A stretch of 27,419 bases of DNA, taken from Fibrobacter sp. UBA4375. Lineage in GTDB: Bacteria; Fibrobacterota; Fibrobacteria; Fibrobacterales; Fibrobacteraceae. Both the position numbers and the translations under genes were made by a program. The DNA lies in NCBI GenBank assembly GCA_002391195.1, contig DGRZ01000097.1, forward strand, positions 1 through 27,419, in the 5' to 3' direction. The notes under the pieces are model-generated. The model was not told where the DNA came from and ran no database searches. It was given only the letters and a program-made list of their open reading frames with translations. Below are positions 1 to 6,324 of the stretch, one piece after another (positions within the stretch are counted from its first letter, which is position 1; each line of letters opens with the position of its first letter).

Positions 1-409
1 TCTTGAACTGGTAGAGCATCACCGGCAGCTGCTTGTAGCTGTTGAGCACGTAGCGCACCAGGTCGGTCATGGCCTCTTCGTGGGTCATGGCGAGCACCAT
101 GTTGTGGTTGTTGCGGTCCTTGAAACGGAGCAGTTCTTCACCAATGGCCTGGTAACGGCCCGATTCGCTCCAGAGTTCGGCGGTCTGCACCACCGGCAAG
201 TCCACTTCGATACCGCCAATCTTGTTCATTTCTTCGCGGATGATGTTCACGATCTTCTGGATCACGCGGAACCCCATCGGCATCATGGAGTAGATACCGG
301 TAGAAACGGGCTTGATGTAGCCGCCGCGCATCAAGAAGATGTGGCTCGGCATGGTGGCATCGCTCGGCGTTTCGCGGAGCGTCACGTAAAAGTACTTGGA
401 GAGTTTCAT
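1..409 (-). CDS. proS: Prolyl-tRNA synthetase, N-terminal part (cut by window edge)
   Basis: Charges tRNA-Pro with proline in the cytoplasm. Only the first 136 codons are in the window, and the gene continues past base 1. The visible protein starts MKLSKYFYVTLRETPSDA and contains MRGGYIKPVSTGIYSMMP, a REEMN-x-GGIEVDLPVVQ stretch, LWxESGRY, LLRFKDR and THEEAMTDLVR. These match the N-terminal catalytic region of bacterial class II ProS in order and spacing. The ATG at 407-409 is preceded on the minus strand by AGGAAAG at good spacing, which fixes the start. The gene diverges from the lipoprotein gene at 564 across a 154-bp region that must hold both promoters. Whether the bacterial-type editing insertion is present cannot be seen, because it lies further downstream. 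Confidence 0.95.
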   Translation of the reverse strand, partial: MKLSKYFYVTLRETPSDATMPSHIFLMRGGYIKPVSTGIYSMMPMGFRVIQKIVNIIREEMNKIGGIEVDLPVVQTAELWSESGRYQAIGEELLRFKDRNNHNMVLAMTHEEAMTDLVRYVLNSYKQLPVMLYQFK

Positions 410-504
410 GGTCTTTCCTTTATAGACAAAATCTGCGGGGCTTGAAAAATCCCTATCGTGGGCGTAAAAATAGTAAATGGGTGGCTTGTTTTCCGCTTTT
501 TTGC

Positions 505-512
505 TAAATTTG
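505..512 (+). promoter_or_regulatory. Candidate -10/-7 promoter element TAAATTTG
   Basis: TAAATTTG, within GCTAAATTTGGC after a T-rich run, fits the Bacteroidetes-type TAnnTTTG box. It lies 51 bases before the ATG of the lipoprotein gene at 564. A perfect 6-1-6 inverted repeat (TTTTAG T CTAAAA, 538-550) sits between it and the GAGG ribosome binding site. The promoter role is inferred from the motif and its position. Confidence 0.5.
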
Positions 513-563
513 GCATTGAGAAATGGCGTTTTGCCACTTTTAGTCTAAAAGAGGTTGATAAAG

Positions 564-1901
564 ATGAAGTCCAAATATTTTGCTCTTGGTGCATGTGCAT
601 TGGCTCTGACCGCCTGCGATATGCTGGGTGGTCCCAAGCAGGTCACTATCGGTCCCAATTCCACGGACGAACAGAAATTCGCCTATATGTTGGGTGCCCA
701 GTTCGGTGGCCAGAACTTTACCATGATTCCCCGCCAGGTTGGTGCTGAACTTTACGAAGACGAAGTGGTCCAGGGTATTTACGATAATATCAAGGCAGAA
801 AAGGATACCACGTTCAAGATGCAGGTACCGGCCGATTCTATGCAGGCCGTTGGTGCCCGTTTCTCGGCTAAGGCCCGTGAACGTATGGAAAAGATGAAAC
901 CCGACAGTGCCGCTATCGCAAACATCAATGGCGACCACCTGAAGATGCAGGCCTACATGGATTCCATGTCCAAGGCAATGCCTGTTGAGGCCGCTCCTGC
1001 TCCTGCCAGGGCACCCGTGACTCTGGGTGAGAATGCCAGCGACAACCAGAAATTCTCTTACATGATCGGTGTGCAGTTTGGTGCTCAGTTCCAGTCTATC
1101 GGAAATCAGTTCAATACGGAATTCGATGCTGACTACTTTGTGCTGGGCGTCCGTGAATCTGCCGCCAAGGTCCGCGACACCACCAAGACCATGACCTTGC
1201 CCGAAGATTCCCTGAAGGCAGTGGGTACGCGCTTCAACGAAAAGATGAAGGTTATCCGCGAAGAGGCTATCAAGAAACAGCAAGAAGAACAGAAAAAACT
1301 GGAAGCCGAAGTGGCCGAACTGAAGGGCGAAACCCTTGCCAACGGCATGCCTGCAAAGATTAACTTCAAGGTGAAGGCTACGGGCATTTCTACCAAGGCC
1401 GAAAACCTGGAAGCCTATGCTGGCAAACCCCTGCTGATGTTCTACTTCTCCGCTACCTGCGGACACTGCGCCCATGCCGCTCCCCAGCTGGTGGAAATTG
1501 CCAAGGAATTTAACCCCAAGGGCCTGACCTCCGTGGCTATCGCTAGCGGTGGAAACAACAAGTCCGGCATCCGTCGTTTCTCTGACGATGCCAAGTTCGA
1601 AGGTGCCTTTGACGTATTGTGGGACGAATCCCGCCAGTTCGGTGAACTCTACAGCGACGGCTACGTTCCCAAGGTCTACCTGGTGAACCCCGACGGTTCT
1701 TACAAGCTTTACGCCGCCTTCGAGCGCGAGAAGGAAGACCTGAAGAAGGAAATCGCCGAACTTCTGAACGGCAAGCCTGTGGAATGGAAGGTGGAAGCAC
1801 CGGCTGTTGACACGGCAAAAGTGGACACTCCTGCTGTCGCACAGCCCGCACCGGCTAAGGCTGAAGCAAAACCCGCTGCAGCTCCCGCCGCCAACAAGTA
1901 A
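564..1901 (+). CDS. Lipoprotein with two FKBP_N-like segments and a C-terminal thioredoxin-like domain
   Basis: The 445-residue protein begins MKSKYFALGACALALTACD, a lipoprotein signal with lipobox LTAC and acylated Cys18, so it should be membrane-anchored outside the cytoplasm. Residues about 34-110 and 159-235 are two related segments (DEQKFAYMLGAQFGG; NQKFSYMIGVQFGA) that resemble the N-terminal dimerisation domain of Mip/FkpA-type FKBPs (FKBP_N). No FKBP catalytic domain follows. A charged, probably helical stretch (230-255) leads to a thioredoxin-like fold with a CGHC motif at residues 299-302 and a VPKVYLVNPDG strand about 75 residues later. A Pro/Ala-rich tail ends the protein. The likely role is thiol-disulfide exchange in the periplasm; the exact substrate is unknown. 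ATG 564 is chosen because GAGG lies 9 bases upstream and the signal peptide begins there; an in-frame TTG at 555 is less likely. Confidence 0.85.
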   Translation: MKSKYFALGACALALTACDMLGGPKQVTIGPNSTDEQKFAYMLGAQFGGQNFTMIPRQVGAELYEDEVVQGIYDNIKAEKDTTFKMQVPADSMQAVGARFSAKARERMEKMKPDSAAIANINGDHLKMQAYMDSMSKAMPVEAAPAPARAPVTLGENASDNQKFSYMIGVQFGAQFQSIGNQFNTEFDADYFVLGVRESAAKVRDTTKTMTLPEDSLKAVGTRFNEKMKVIREEAIKKQQEEQKKLEAEVAELKGETLANGMPAKINFKVKATGISTKAENLEAYAGKPLLMFYFSATCGHCAHAAPQLVEIAKEFNPKGLTSVAIASGGNNKSGIRRFSDDAKFEGAFDVLWDESRQFGELYSDGYVPKVYLVNPDGSYKLYAAFEREKEDLKKEIAELLNGKPVEWKVEAPAVDTAKVDTPAVAQPAPAKAEAKPAAAPAANK

Positions 1902-1910
1902 TGCTCCTGC

Positions 1911-2000
1911 CCCAAAGGGGAAGGCCTTCCCCTCGCTCGTGCTGCGCGACTCGCTACCCCTTCTAGCGGGCTTCAGTCGCCAGCCCGCAACGCTTGGCTA
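1911..2000. repeat. GC-rich intergenic repeat-like element with an 18-bp perfect palindrome
   Basis: The gap between the lipoprotein gene and mnmG holds AGGGGAAGGCCTTCCCCT (1916-1933), a perfect palindrome. It is followed by GC-rich sequence with CGCTCGTGCTGCGCGACTCGC and two AGCGGGC/GCCCGC-type short inverted matches. No T-run follows, so it is a poor intrinsic terminator. The composition differs from the coding sequence on both sides, and it looks like a dispersed extragenic repeat of the REP kind. No second copy of this exact element was seen in the window. Confidence 0.4.
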
Positions 2001-2021
2001 ATTGCATACACGTGAAATTTT

Positions 2022-3941
2022 ATGCCCCTTATCGCATCTTTTGACGTTGTTGTCGTCGGTGGCGGCCATGCCGGCATCGAGGCGACTCATGCCGCCTGGA
2101 AACTGGGCGTCAAGACTGCCATGCTCACCATGGACATAAACGCCATCGGTCGCATGAGCTGTAACCCTGCCGTAGGCGGGGTAGCCAAAGGACAGATCGT
2201 TCGCGACATCGACGCTCTCGGCGGCCTGATGGGGCTACTCACCGACAAGGCCGGAATTCAGTTCCGCATGCTGAACATGAGCAAGGGACCAGCCGTTTGG
2301 GGCCCTCGCGCCCAGTGCGACATGAACTATTACAGCGAAGTGGCACGGGATGTGATTACGAGCCTTCCGGGACTTTCCGTAATCCAGGGGGAACTTGCCG
2401 CCTTTGAACGGATGCCCGACGGTGGGCTGGAACTGACCCTCTTGAACGGCGAACGCTACGTGACCCGCTCCCTGGTGATTACCAGCGGGACATTTCTTGC
2501 CTCCAAGATGTTCACCGGGTTAGAAACCAGCATCGGTGGGCGAGTGGGGGAGCCCAGCGCCGACAAACTTTCGGAATGCCTCGCCCAGAACGGAATCCGC
2601 CTCCGCAGGCTCAAGACCGGCACGCCCAGCCGCCTGGATCCGGATACCATCGACTTTGACGAATGCGAAGTCCAGCGTGGGGACGAATTCCCCTGGCCCA
2701 TGAGCGACCGCCACCTGGCAGGAACGGTTCCAGGACGCGATGAAAATTATTTCTGGGGTGACCCGAAAAATAGGTTTATCCGTAACGACTGCGTCTGCTG
2801 GATTACCCGCACCAACATCAAGACCCACGATATCTTGAGGAGCGGTTTCAAGGATAGTCCCATGTTCAGTGGGCGCATCCACGGCAAGGGCCCGCGGTAT
2901 TGCCCCAGCATCGAAGACAAGATAAACCGTTTTGGCGACCGGGATGGTCACCAGCTTTTCTTGGAACCGGAACGGTCGGACATCGGCCGCGTGTATATCA
3001 ACGGTTTCAGTTCCAGCCTGCCGGCGGATATCCAGCTCGCTGCCATCCACACAATACCGGGACTTACCCGCGCCCGTGTCTTGCAGATTGGCTATGCGGT
3101 GGAATACGATTCCGTAGACGCCACCCAGCTTTACCCCACGTTGGAATGCAAGAACGTGCCTGGGCTATACTTTGCAGGCCAGGTCTGCGGAACCAGCGGC
3201 TACGAAGAAGCTGCCGGTCAGGGCCTTATGGCAGGCATCAACGCGGCCCTCAAGGTCAAGGGCGAACCGCCCTTTGTTCTGGGCCGTTCCGACAGTTACC
3301 TGGGGGTGATGCTCAACGACCTGACCACCACCTTGCTGGATGAACCTTACCGCATGTTCACCAGCCGCGCCGAGTACCGCTTGTTTCTCCGGAGCGACAA
3401 CGCCGAGACCCGCCTCAAGGAACGGGCCCACGCCATCGGGATGATTTCAGACGGGGATTACGCCGACTGGCAACGCCGTCTGCAGCAGATGGGCGAGGTT
3501 AGGGAGTTCCTGACCGCCGAGTCCGCCTCGCCCGAACAGGCGAACCAGGTCCTTTCCGAAGGTGGCCAGGCTCTGGCCGAAACCCGCACCCGCTGGATAA
3601 ACGTGCTCCGCCGTCCTGGAATCGACCCCGAACGCCTGTTCGAGACCGCCCTTCCGGAGCGGAACATTCCCCGTCGGGACCAGTGGTTCCTGTATGCCGA
3701 AGAGATTTATGCTGGTTTTCTGGAGAGGCAGTCCAAGGAAATCGAGGAACAGAAAAAGATGGAGTCCGTGAGGCTCCCCGCCGACCTGGACTTTATGCAG
3801 GTTGGGGTCATCAGTATTGAAAGCCGCCAGCGCCTGAATGCCGTGAAGCCCATGACCCTCGGGCAGGCGTCTAGGGTTCCGGGAGTGCGCCCCGCCGACA
3901 TCACCATGCTTTACCACTGGCTAGAGAATAACAGGTTATAG
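2022..3941 (+). CDS. mnmG: tRNA uridine-5-carboxymethylaminomethyl(34) synthesis enzyme MnmG (GidA)
   Basis: An FAD-dependent enzyme that, with MnmE, installs the (carboxymethyl)aminomethyl group on wobble U34 of tRNAs, using methylene-tetrahydrofolate. The 639-residue length is normal for the family. The FAD-binding glycine motif GGGHAG is at residues 13-18 and SCNPAVGG at 46-53 carries Cys47. MLNMSKGPAVWGPRAQ follows, and GPRYCPSIEDKI contains the second conserved cysteine (Cys294). The C-terminal FAD segment FAGQVCGTSGYEEAAGQG and the TSRAEYRLFLRSDNA signature are also present. The start at ATG 2022 gives MPLIASFDVVVVGGG. There is no convincing Shine-Dalgarno sequence, only GTGA before an AT-rich stretch. 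The TAG stop (3939-3941) is also the first unit of a TAGG heptamer array. The partner mnmE is not in the window. Confidence 0.97.
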   Translation: MPLIASFDVVVVGGGHAGIEATHAAWKLGVKTAMLTMDINAIGRMSCNPAVGGVAKGQIVRDIDALGGLMGLLTDKAGIQFRMLNMSKGPAVWGPRAQCDMNYYSEVARDVITSLPGLSVIQGELAAFERMPDGGLELTLLNGERYVTRSLVITSGTFLASKMFTGLETSIGGRVGEPSADKLSECLAQNGIRLRRLKTGTPSRLDPDTIDFDECEVQRGDEFPWPMSDRHLAGTVPGRDENYFWGDPKNRFIRNDCVCWITRTNIKTHDILRSGFKDSPMFSGRIHGKGPRYCPSIEDKINRFGDRDGHQLFLEPERSDIGRVYINGFSSSLPADIQLAAIHTIPGLTRARVLQIGYAVEYDSVDATQLYPTLECKNVPGLYFAGQVCGTSGYEEAAGQGLMAGINAALKVKGEPPFVLGRSDSYLGVMLNDLTTTLLDEPYRMFTSRAEYRLFLRSDNAETRLKERAHAIGMISDGDYADWQRRLQQMGEVREFLTAESASPEQANQVLSEGGQALAETRTRWINVLRRPGIDPERLFETALPERNIPRRDQWFLYAEEIYAGFLERQSKEIEEQKKMESVRLPADLDFMQVGVISIESRQRLNAVKPMTLGQASRVPGVRPADITMLYHWLENNRL

Positions 3942-4026
3942 GTTGTAGGTTTTAGGTCTTAGGGTTGAATAATGTGAAATGAAAATAGATCCTAGCCCCT
4001 AAATCCTAGTCCCTTAGCTCCTAACT
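3939..4026. repeat. Inverted pair of heptameric TAGG / CCTA arrays
   Basis: Four TAGG units begin at 3939, 3946, 3953 and 3960, exactly 7 bases apart: TAGGTTG, TAGGTTT, TAGGTCT, TAGGGTT. After a 24-base AT-rich spacer, the inverted arm carries CCTA units at 3991, 3998, 4005 and 4020, with an 8-base unit CCTTAGCT at 4012. The arms can pair as an imperfect long hairpin after mnmG. The first TAG is the mnmG stop codon. The same heptamer family forms a thirteen-unit array at 15506-15596. Confidence 0.85.
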
Positions 4027-4048
4027 TGCATTTCCAAAGAAAAAATGC

Positions 4049-4056
4049 TATCTTTG
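4049..4056 (+). promoter_or_regulatory. Candidate -10/-7 promoter element TATCTTTG
   Basis: TATCTTTG, within GCTATCTTTGGC, matches TAnnTTTG and closely resembles GCTAAATTTGGC at 503. A TTGCAT 17 bases upstream of the TATCTT hexamer (4026-4031) could act as -35. The element would give a leader of about 30 bases for the gene at 4091, which has AGAGG upstream of its ATG. Confidence 0.5.
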
Positions 4057-4090
4057 GCCCGTCAAGTTAACATTTTCCAAGAGGTACATT

Positions 4091-4408
4091 ATGGCAGAAG
4101 AAACCGAAGTCAAAACACAAGAAACCAAACCTCAGGAAACAAAATCCCAAGAAAAGTCTCAGGAAAAGAAGGCTCCCGCCGCCAAGGCTGCTGGTGCCAA
4201 GAAGAAGCGCCCCGCCGATGCCCGTCGCAAGGGTGGTGCCGCTCCTGCCAAAAAGCCTGCTGCATTTAGCGATTCTCTGGAAGAACGTTTCCCCGCCCTC
4301 GCCGCCAAGCTCAAGAAGTCCATCGAGGACGGCATCAAGCAGAAGATCAAGGAAGCCCAGAACGACCCCAAGGTCAAGGCCGCTTCCAAGAAGTTCGCTG
4401 CCAAGTAA
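4091..4408 (+). CDS. Small Lys/Ala/Pro-rich basic protein, histone-H1-like
   Basis: The 105-residue protein begins with an acidic and glutamine-rich segment of QET/QEK repeats (residues 1-27). A Lys/Ala/Arg-rich segment with KKKRPADARRKGG and APAKKPAA follows (28-58). A helical, charged C-terminal part (LEERFPALAAKLKKSIEDGIKQKIKEAQ) ends in KKFAAK. The composition recalls bacterial H1-like proteins (Hc1/AlgP type), which bind nucleic acid non-specifically, but low-complexity composition is weak evidence. AGAGG precedes the ATG at 4091. A strong terminator follows at 4431, so the gene is probably a single transcription unit. The function is inferred only; an RNA-binding or ribosome-associated role is equally open. 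Confidence 0.8.
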   Translation: MAEETEVKTQETKPQETKSQEKSQEKKAPAAKAAGAKKKRPADARRKGGAAPAKKPAAFSDSLEERFPALAAKLKKSIEDGIKQKIKEAQNDPKVKAASKKFAAK

Positions 4409-4430
4409 TCGGATTCTTGTAGAAACAGAA

Positions 4431-4455
4431 AGGCCTCCGCAAGGGGGTCTTTTTC
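4431..4455 (+). terminator. Intrinsic terminator after the H1-like gene
   Basis: Stem AGGCCTCC (4431-4438) pairs with GGGGGTCT (4443-4450), including two G-T pairs, across a GCAA tetraloop, and is followed by TTTTT. The T-tract runs straight into the TATATTGC element of the next gene. Confidence 0.8.
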
Positions 4456-4463
4456 TATATTGC
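4456..4463 (+). promoter_or_regulatory. Candidate promoter element TATATTGC with (nearly) leaderless start downstream
   Basis: TATATTGC lies directly after the terminator T-tract and only 6 bases before the ATG at 4470. If it is the -10/-7 box, transcription would begin at or within a few bases of the start codon. No ribosome binding site is present between them. Confidence 0.45.
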
Positions 4464-4469
4464 CCCTCG

Positions 4470-5429
4470 ATGGTAAAAACACTTGCCCACATAGCTCTGC
4501 TTGTGTGTCTGGGAACCTCTTTGGTTTGTGCCCAGAGTGATCCCCTGCAAAAAGGGAAGACCGGCATCGAATCCATTGACACCCTTACGGTGAACGAGTG
4601 GGACGTGCCCACCACCCGCAATTCGCTCCCCCTGACCATGCTTTTCAGCATATTCCCCGGTGGCGGTCACTACTATACAGAGCACTATATCCGGGGCGGT
4701 TTCATTACCGCATTCGAGGCGTTCCTCTTTTACGAAGTCTATTTCAACAAGGCTTATCAGAAAGATCGCGTGTTGGAACAGGCGAAGCCTTTCCAGGACT
4801 CGGTGGCCGTTTACACGCGCAAGTTGGCATTTGCAGAACGGGATAGCATTCCGGCATATCAGAAAAAGCGTAACGATTTCATAAACCGCGTCCGCGAAAA
4901 AAGCGACAAGAAAAAGGAGCAAGAAGACCTGCGTATCGCGGAGAACGCCTGGCTCTTGGGGCTCCACCTCTACGGCATGTTTGACGCTTTCGGAATCTGG
5001 TGGAACAACAATTACAGGAGCGTTGAATTCCGGAGCATGAAGACGGCAATTCTCTGGGGATTGATTCCTGGCTTTGGGCAGATGTACAACGGGGAGTTCG
5101 GCAAGGCGGGGCTCTTGTATATGGGACTCATCGGAGCAAGCACCAGCATCTGGACGTCGCAAAAGATGGTCAACTACTATGTGGACCGCAAGCATATAAT
5201 GGAAAGGGAAAACCCTGAATCCGAAGATTACGAGCGGGTGGCGGAACGCCTCACGTATTACCGCAAGAACAGAAACCAGTATATCTGGGGTATAGCATTA
5301 ATTTATTTGTACTCTATTGGCGATGCGGCTGTAGACGCCCTTCTGAGCGACTTTGACAATCCCGTACACCTGGCTTTGCTGCCGACCCTTACGGGAGGCG
5401 CCCAGGCGTTTATGACGCTGGACTTTTAA
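4470..5429 (+). CDS. DUF5683-like membrane protein with signal peptide
   Basis: The 319-residue protein has an N-terminal signal sequence (MVKTLAHIALLVCLGTSLVCAQ), probably cleaved after CAQ. A Gly-rich membrane segment around FSIFPGGGHYYTEHYIRGG is followed by a charged, probably coiled-coil stretch at residues about 100-160. A second membrane-associated segment, GLIPGFGQMYNGEFGKAGLLYMG, carries the PG-x-GQ-x-YNG signature of DUF5683 proteins of the FCB group. The two PGxG motifs look like a repeated half. Function is unknown. The start at ATG 4470 begins the signal peptide and follows the terminator and TATATTGC box without a Shine-Dalgarno site. The final TAA overlaps the stop of the convergent gene. 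Confidence 0.85.
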   Translation: MVKTLAHIALLVCLGTSLVCAQSDPLQKGKTGIESIDTLTVNEWDVPTTRNSLPLTMLFSIFPGGGHYYTEHYIRGGFITAFEAFLFYEVYFNKAYQKDRVLEQAKPFQDSVAVYTRKLAFAERDSIPAYQKKRNDFINRVREKSDKKKEQEDLRIAENAWLLGLHLYGMFDAFGIWWNNNYRSVEFRSMKTAILWGLIPGFGQMYNGEFGKAGLLYMGLIGASTSIWTSQKMVNYYVDRKHIMERENPESEDYERVAERLTYYRKNRNQYIWGIALIYLYSIGDAAVDALLSDFDNPVHLALLPTLTGGAQAFMTLDF

Positions 5430-6043
5430 CCTATCGGCAGTGGAGGCATCTGGATGCCATCGTGGATTTTTGTGAAGGACCCGCGGTAGTGGCCTTCGGC
5501 ATTGCGCGTAAATTCAAAACGGCTCACCAGGGCGTAGCTGAACTTGCCCTCTACAAAGTCTTGGTCGGGGACCCCGCAGGCGAAGTGCTGCAGGGCGGCG
5601 ATGACGCCCGCGTGTGTCACCCACAAAAATTCGCCGTTGTCGGGGAGCGTGTCTAGAAAGGCCTCGACCCGCTTGTCCACGTCGTAGAAACTTTCTCCCT
5701 GCGGAAACTGGAACCCGCGCAGGTCCTGCATCCAGCCGGTCATTTCGGCTCTGGGTACGGCGGAAAGCTTTTGGCCTTCCCATGTACCGAAGTTGATTTC
5801 CTTGAGGGAATCAACCTTTTCGATGGCAAGCCCTGTGGCTTTGGAAACCTCTTCGGCCAGGCGGAGGCAACGGAGCAGGGGGCTGCTGTACAGCCTGGTG
5901 GGCTTGGCGCCGGACTTTAGAAAGTCTTCGATGGCGCTTGAGGATTCTTCAGGGAACGTAGGAGACACGTCAAAATCCAGCTGCCCGTAGCAGACGTCGT
6001 TCGGGTTGTAGGGCTTGGTGTGTCGAAATGTCCAGAGAATCAT
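5426..6043 (-). CDS. Histidine phosphatase family protein, CobC (alpha-ribazole phosphatase)-like
   Basis: The 205-residue protein belongs to the phosphoglycerate-mutase-like superfamily, which transfers phosphate through a histidine. The catalytic RHT is at residues 7-9. CYGQLDFDVSPTF follows, then SSPLLRCLRLAEEV, LKEINFGTWEGQ with the conserved Glu, and VTHAGVIAAL with the second catalytic His. RHT plus cYGqlD and the FGtWEG context resemble CobC, which removes phosphate late in cobalamin nucleotide-loop assembly. No other cobalamin gene is nearby, so the substrate is only inferred. ATG at 6041-6043 gives the standard strand-1 start; upstream in-frame TTG at 6124 would add 27 residues unlike the family. 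The stop overlaps that of the convergent gene at a TTAA. Confidence 0.88.
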   Translation of the reverse strand: MILWTFRHTKPYNPNDVCYGQLDFDVSPTFPEESSSAIEDFLKSGAKPTRLYSSPLLRCLRLAEEVSKATGLAIEKVDSLKEINFGTWEGQKLSAVPRAEMTGWMQDLRGFQFPQGESFYDVDKRVEAFLDTLPDNGEFLWVTHAGVIAALQHFACGVPDQDFVEGKFSYALVSRFEFTRNAEGHYRGSFTKIHDGIQMPPLPIG

Positions 6044-6152
6044 GGCAAAAAAAATCCCAGGCGACCTGAACACATAAAGATTCGCAAGTCCGTTGCTGCT
6101 TTCGCCCTGGCGAATTGCCCGCAAATAATCATTGTTCAGGGCCTGGGATAAC

Positions 6153-6160
6153 GCAATTTA
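6153..6160 (-). promoter_or_regulatory. Candidate promoter element TAAATTGC for the histidine phosphatase gene
   Basis: On the minus strand GCTAAATTGCG (6152-6162) resembles GCTAAATTTGGC at 503. It would give a leader of about 100 bases before the ATG at 6043. The 281-bp gap (6044-6324) contains no other ORF worth calling. Confidence 0.3.
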
Positions 6161-6263
6161 GCTTGTTTTTGCCCGAACGACAAGGGGTGGTCCGGCATTT
6201 ACCCGTGATAAAATGCATACTTTTTTTTACATTTGTTGGCGGGATAGACTATTAAATGTTATA

Positions 6264-6297
6264 TTTATAATACACTCTGGTTTATAATACACTCTGG
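6264..6297 (+). repeat. 17-bp perfect tandem duplication carrying TATAAT
   Basis: TTTATAATACACTCTGG occurs twice head-to-tail (6264-6280 and 6281-6297). Each copy contains a consensus TATAAT, and a related TTATATTTATA overlaps the first copy. The duplication lies 28-61 bases upstream of the lipoprotein ATG at 6325, where the promoter and leader must be. It may create two alternative transcription starts 17 bases apart. Confidence 0.75.
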
Positions 6298-6324
6298 TCG
6301 ATTTTAGTTGTACGGAGGGGAATT

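Noticed and set aside
540..1475. 311-codon antisense frame over the thioredoxin-like lipoprotein gene
   Set aside because: The opposite strand has a lipobox, CGHC motif and ribosome binding site; this frame has none of these.
6044..6124. Upstream extension of the CobC-like gene to a TTG at 6124
   Set aside because: It would add 27 residues before the first strand and catalytic RHT, unlike family members, while ATG 6043 gives the usual start.
6044..6324. Search of intergenic gaps for tRNA or other structured RNA genes
   Set aside because: No cloverleaf with a T-loop (GTTCRA) and acceptor stem was seen in this or the other gaps; this check was by eye only.
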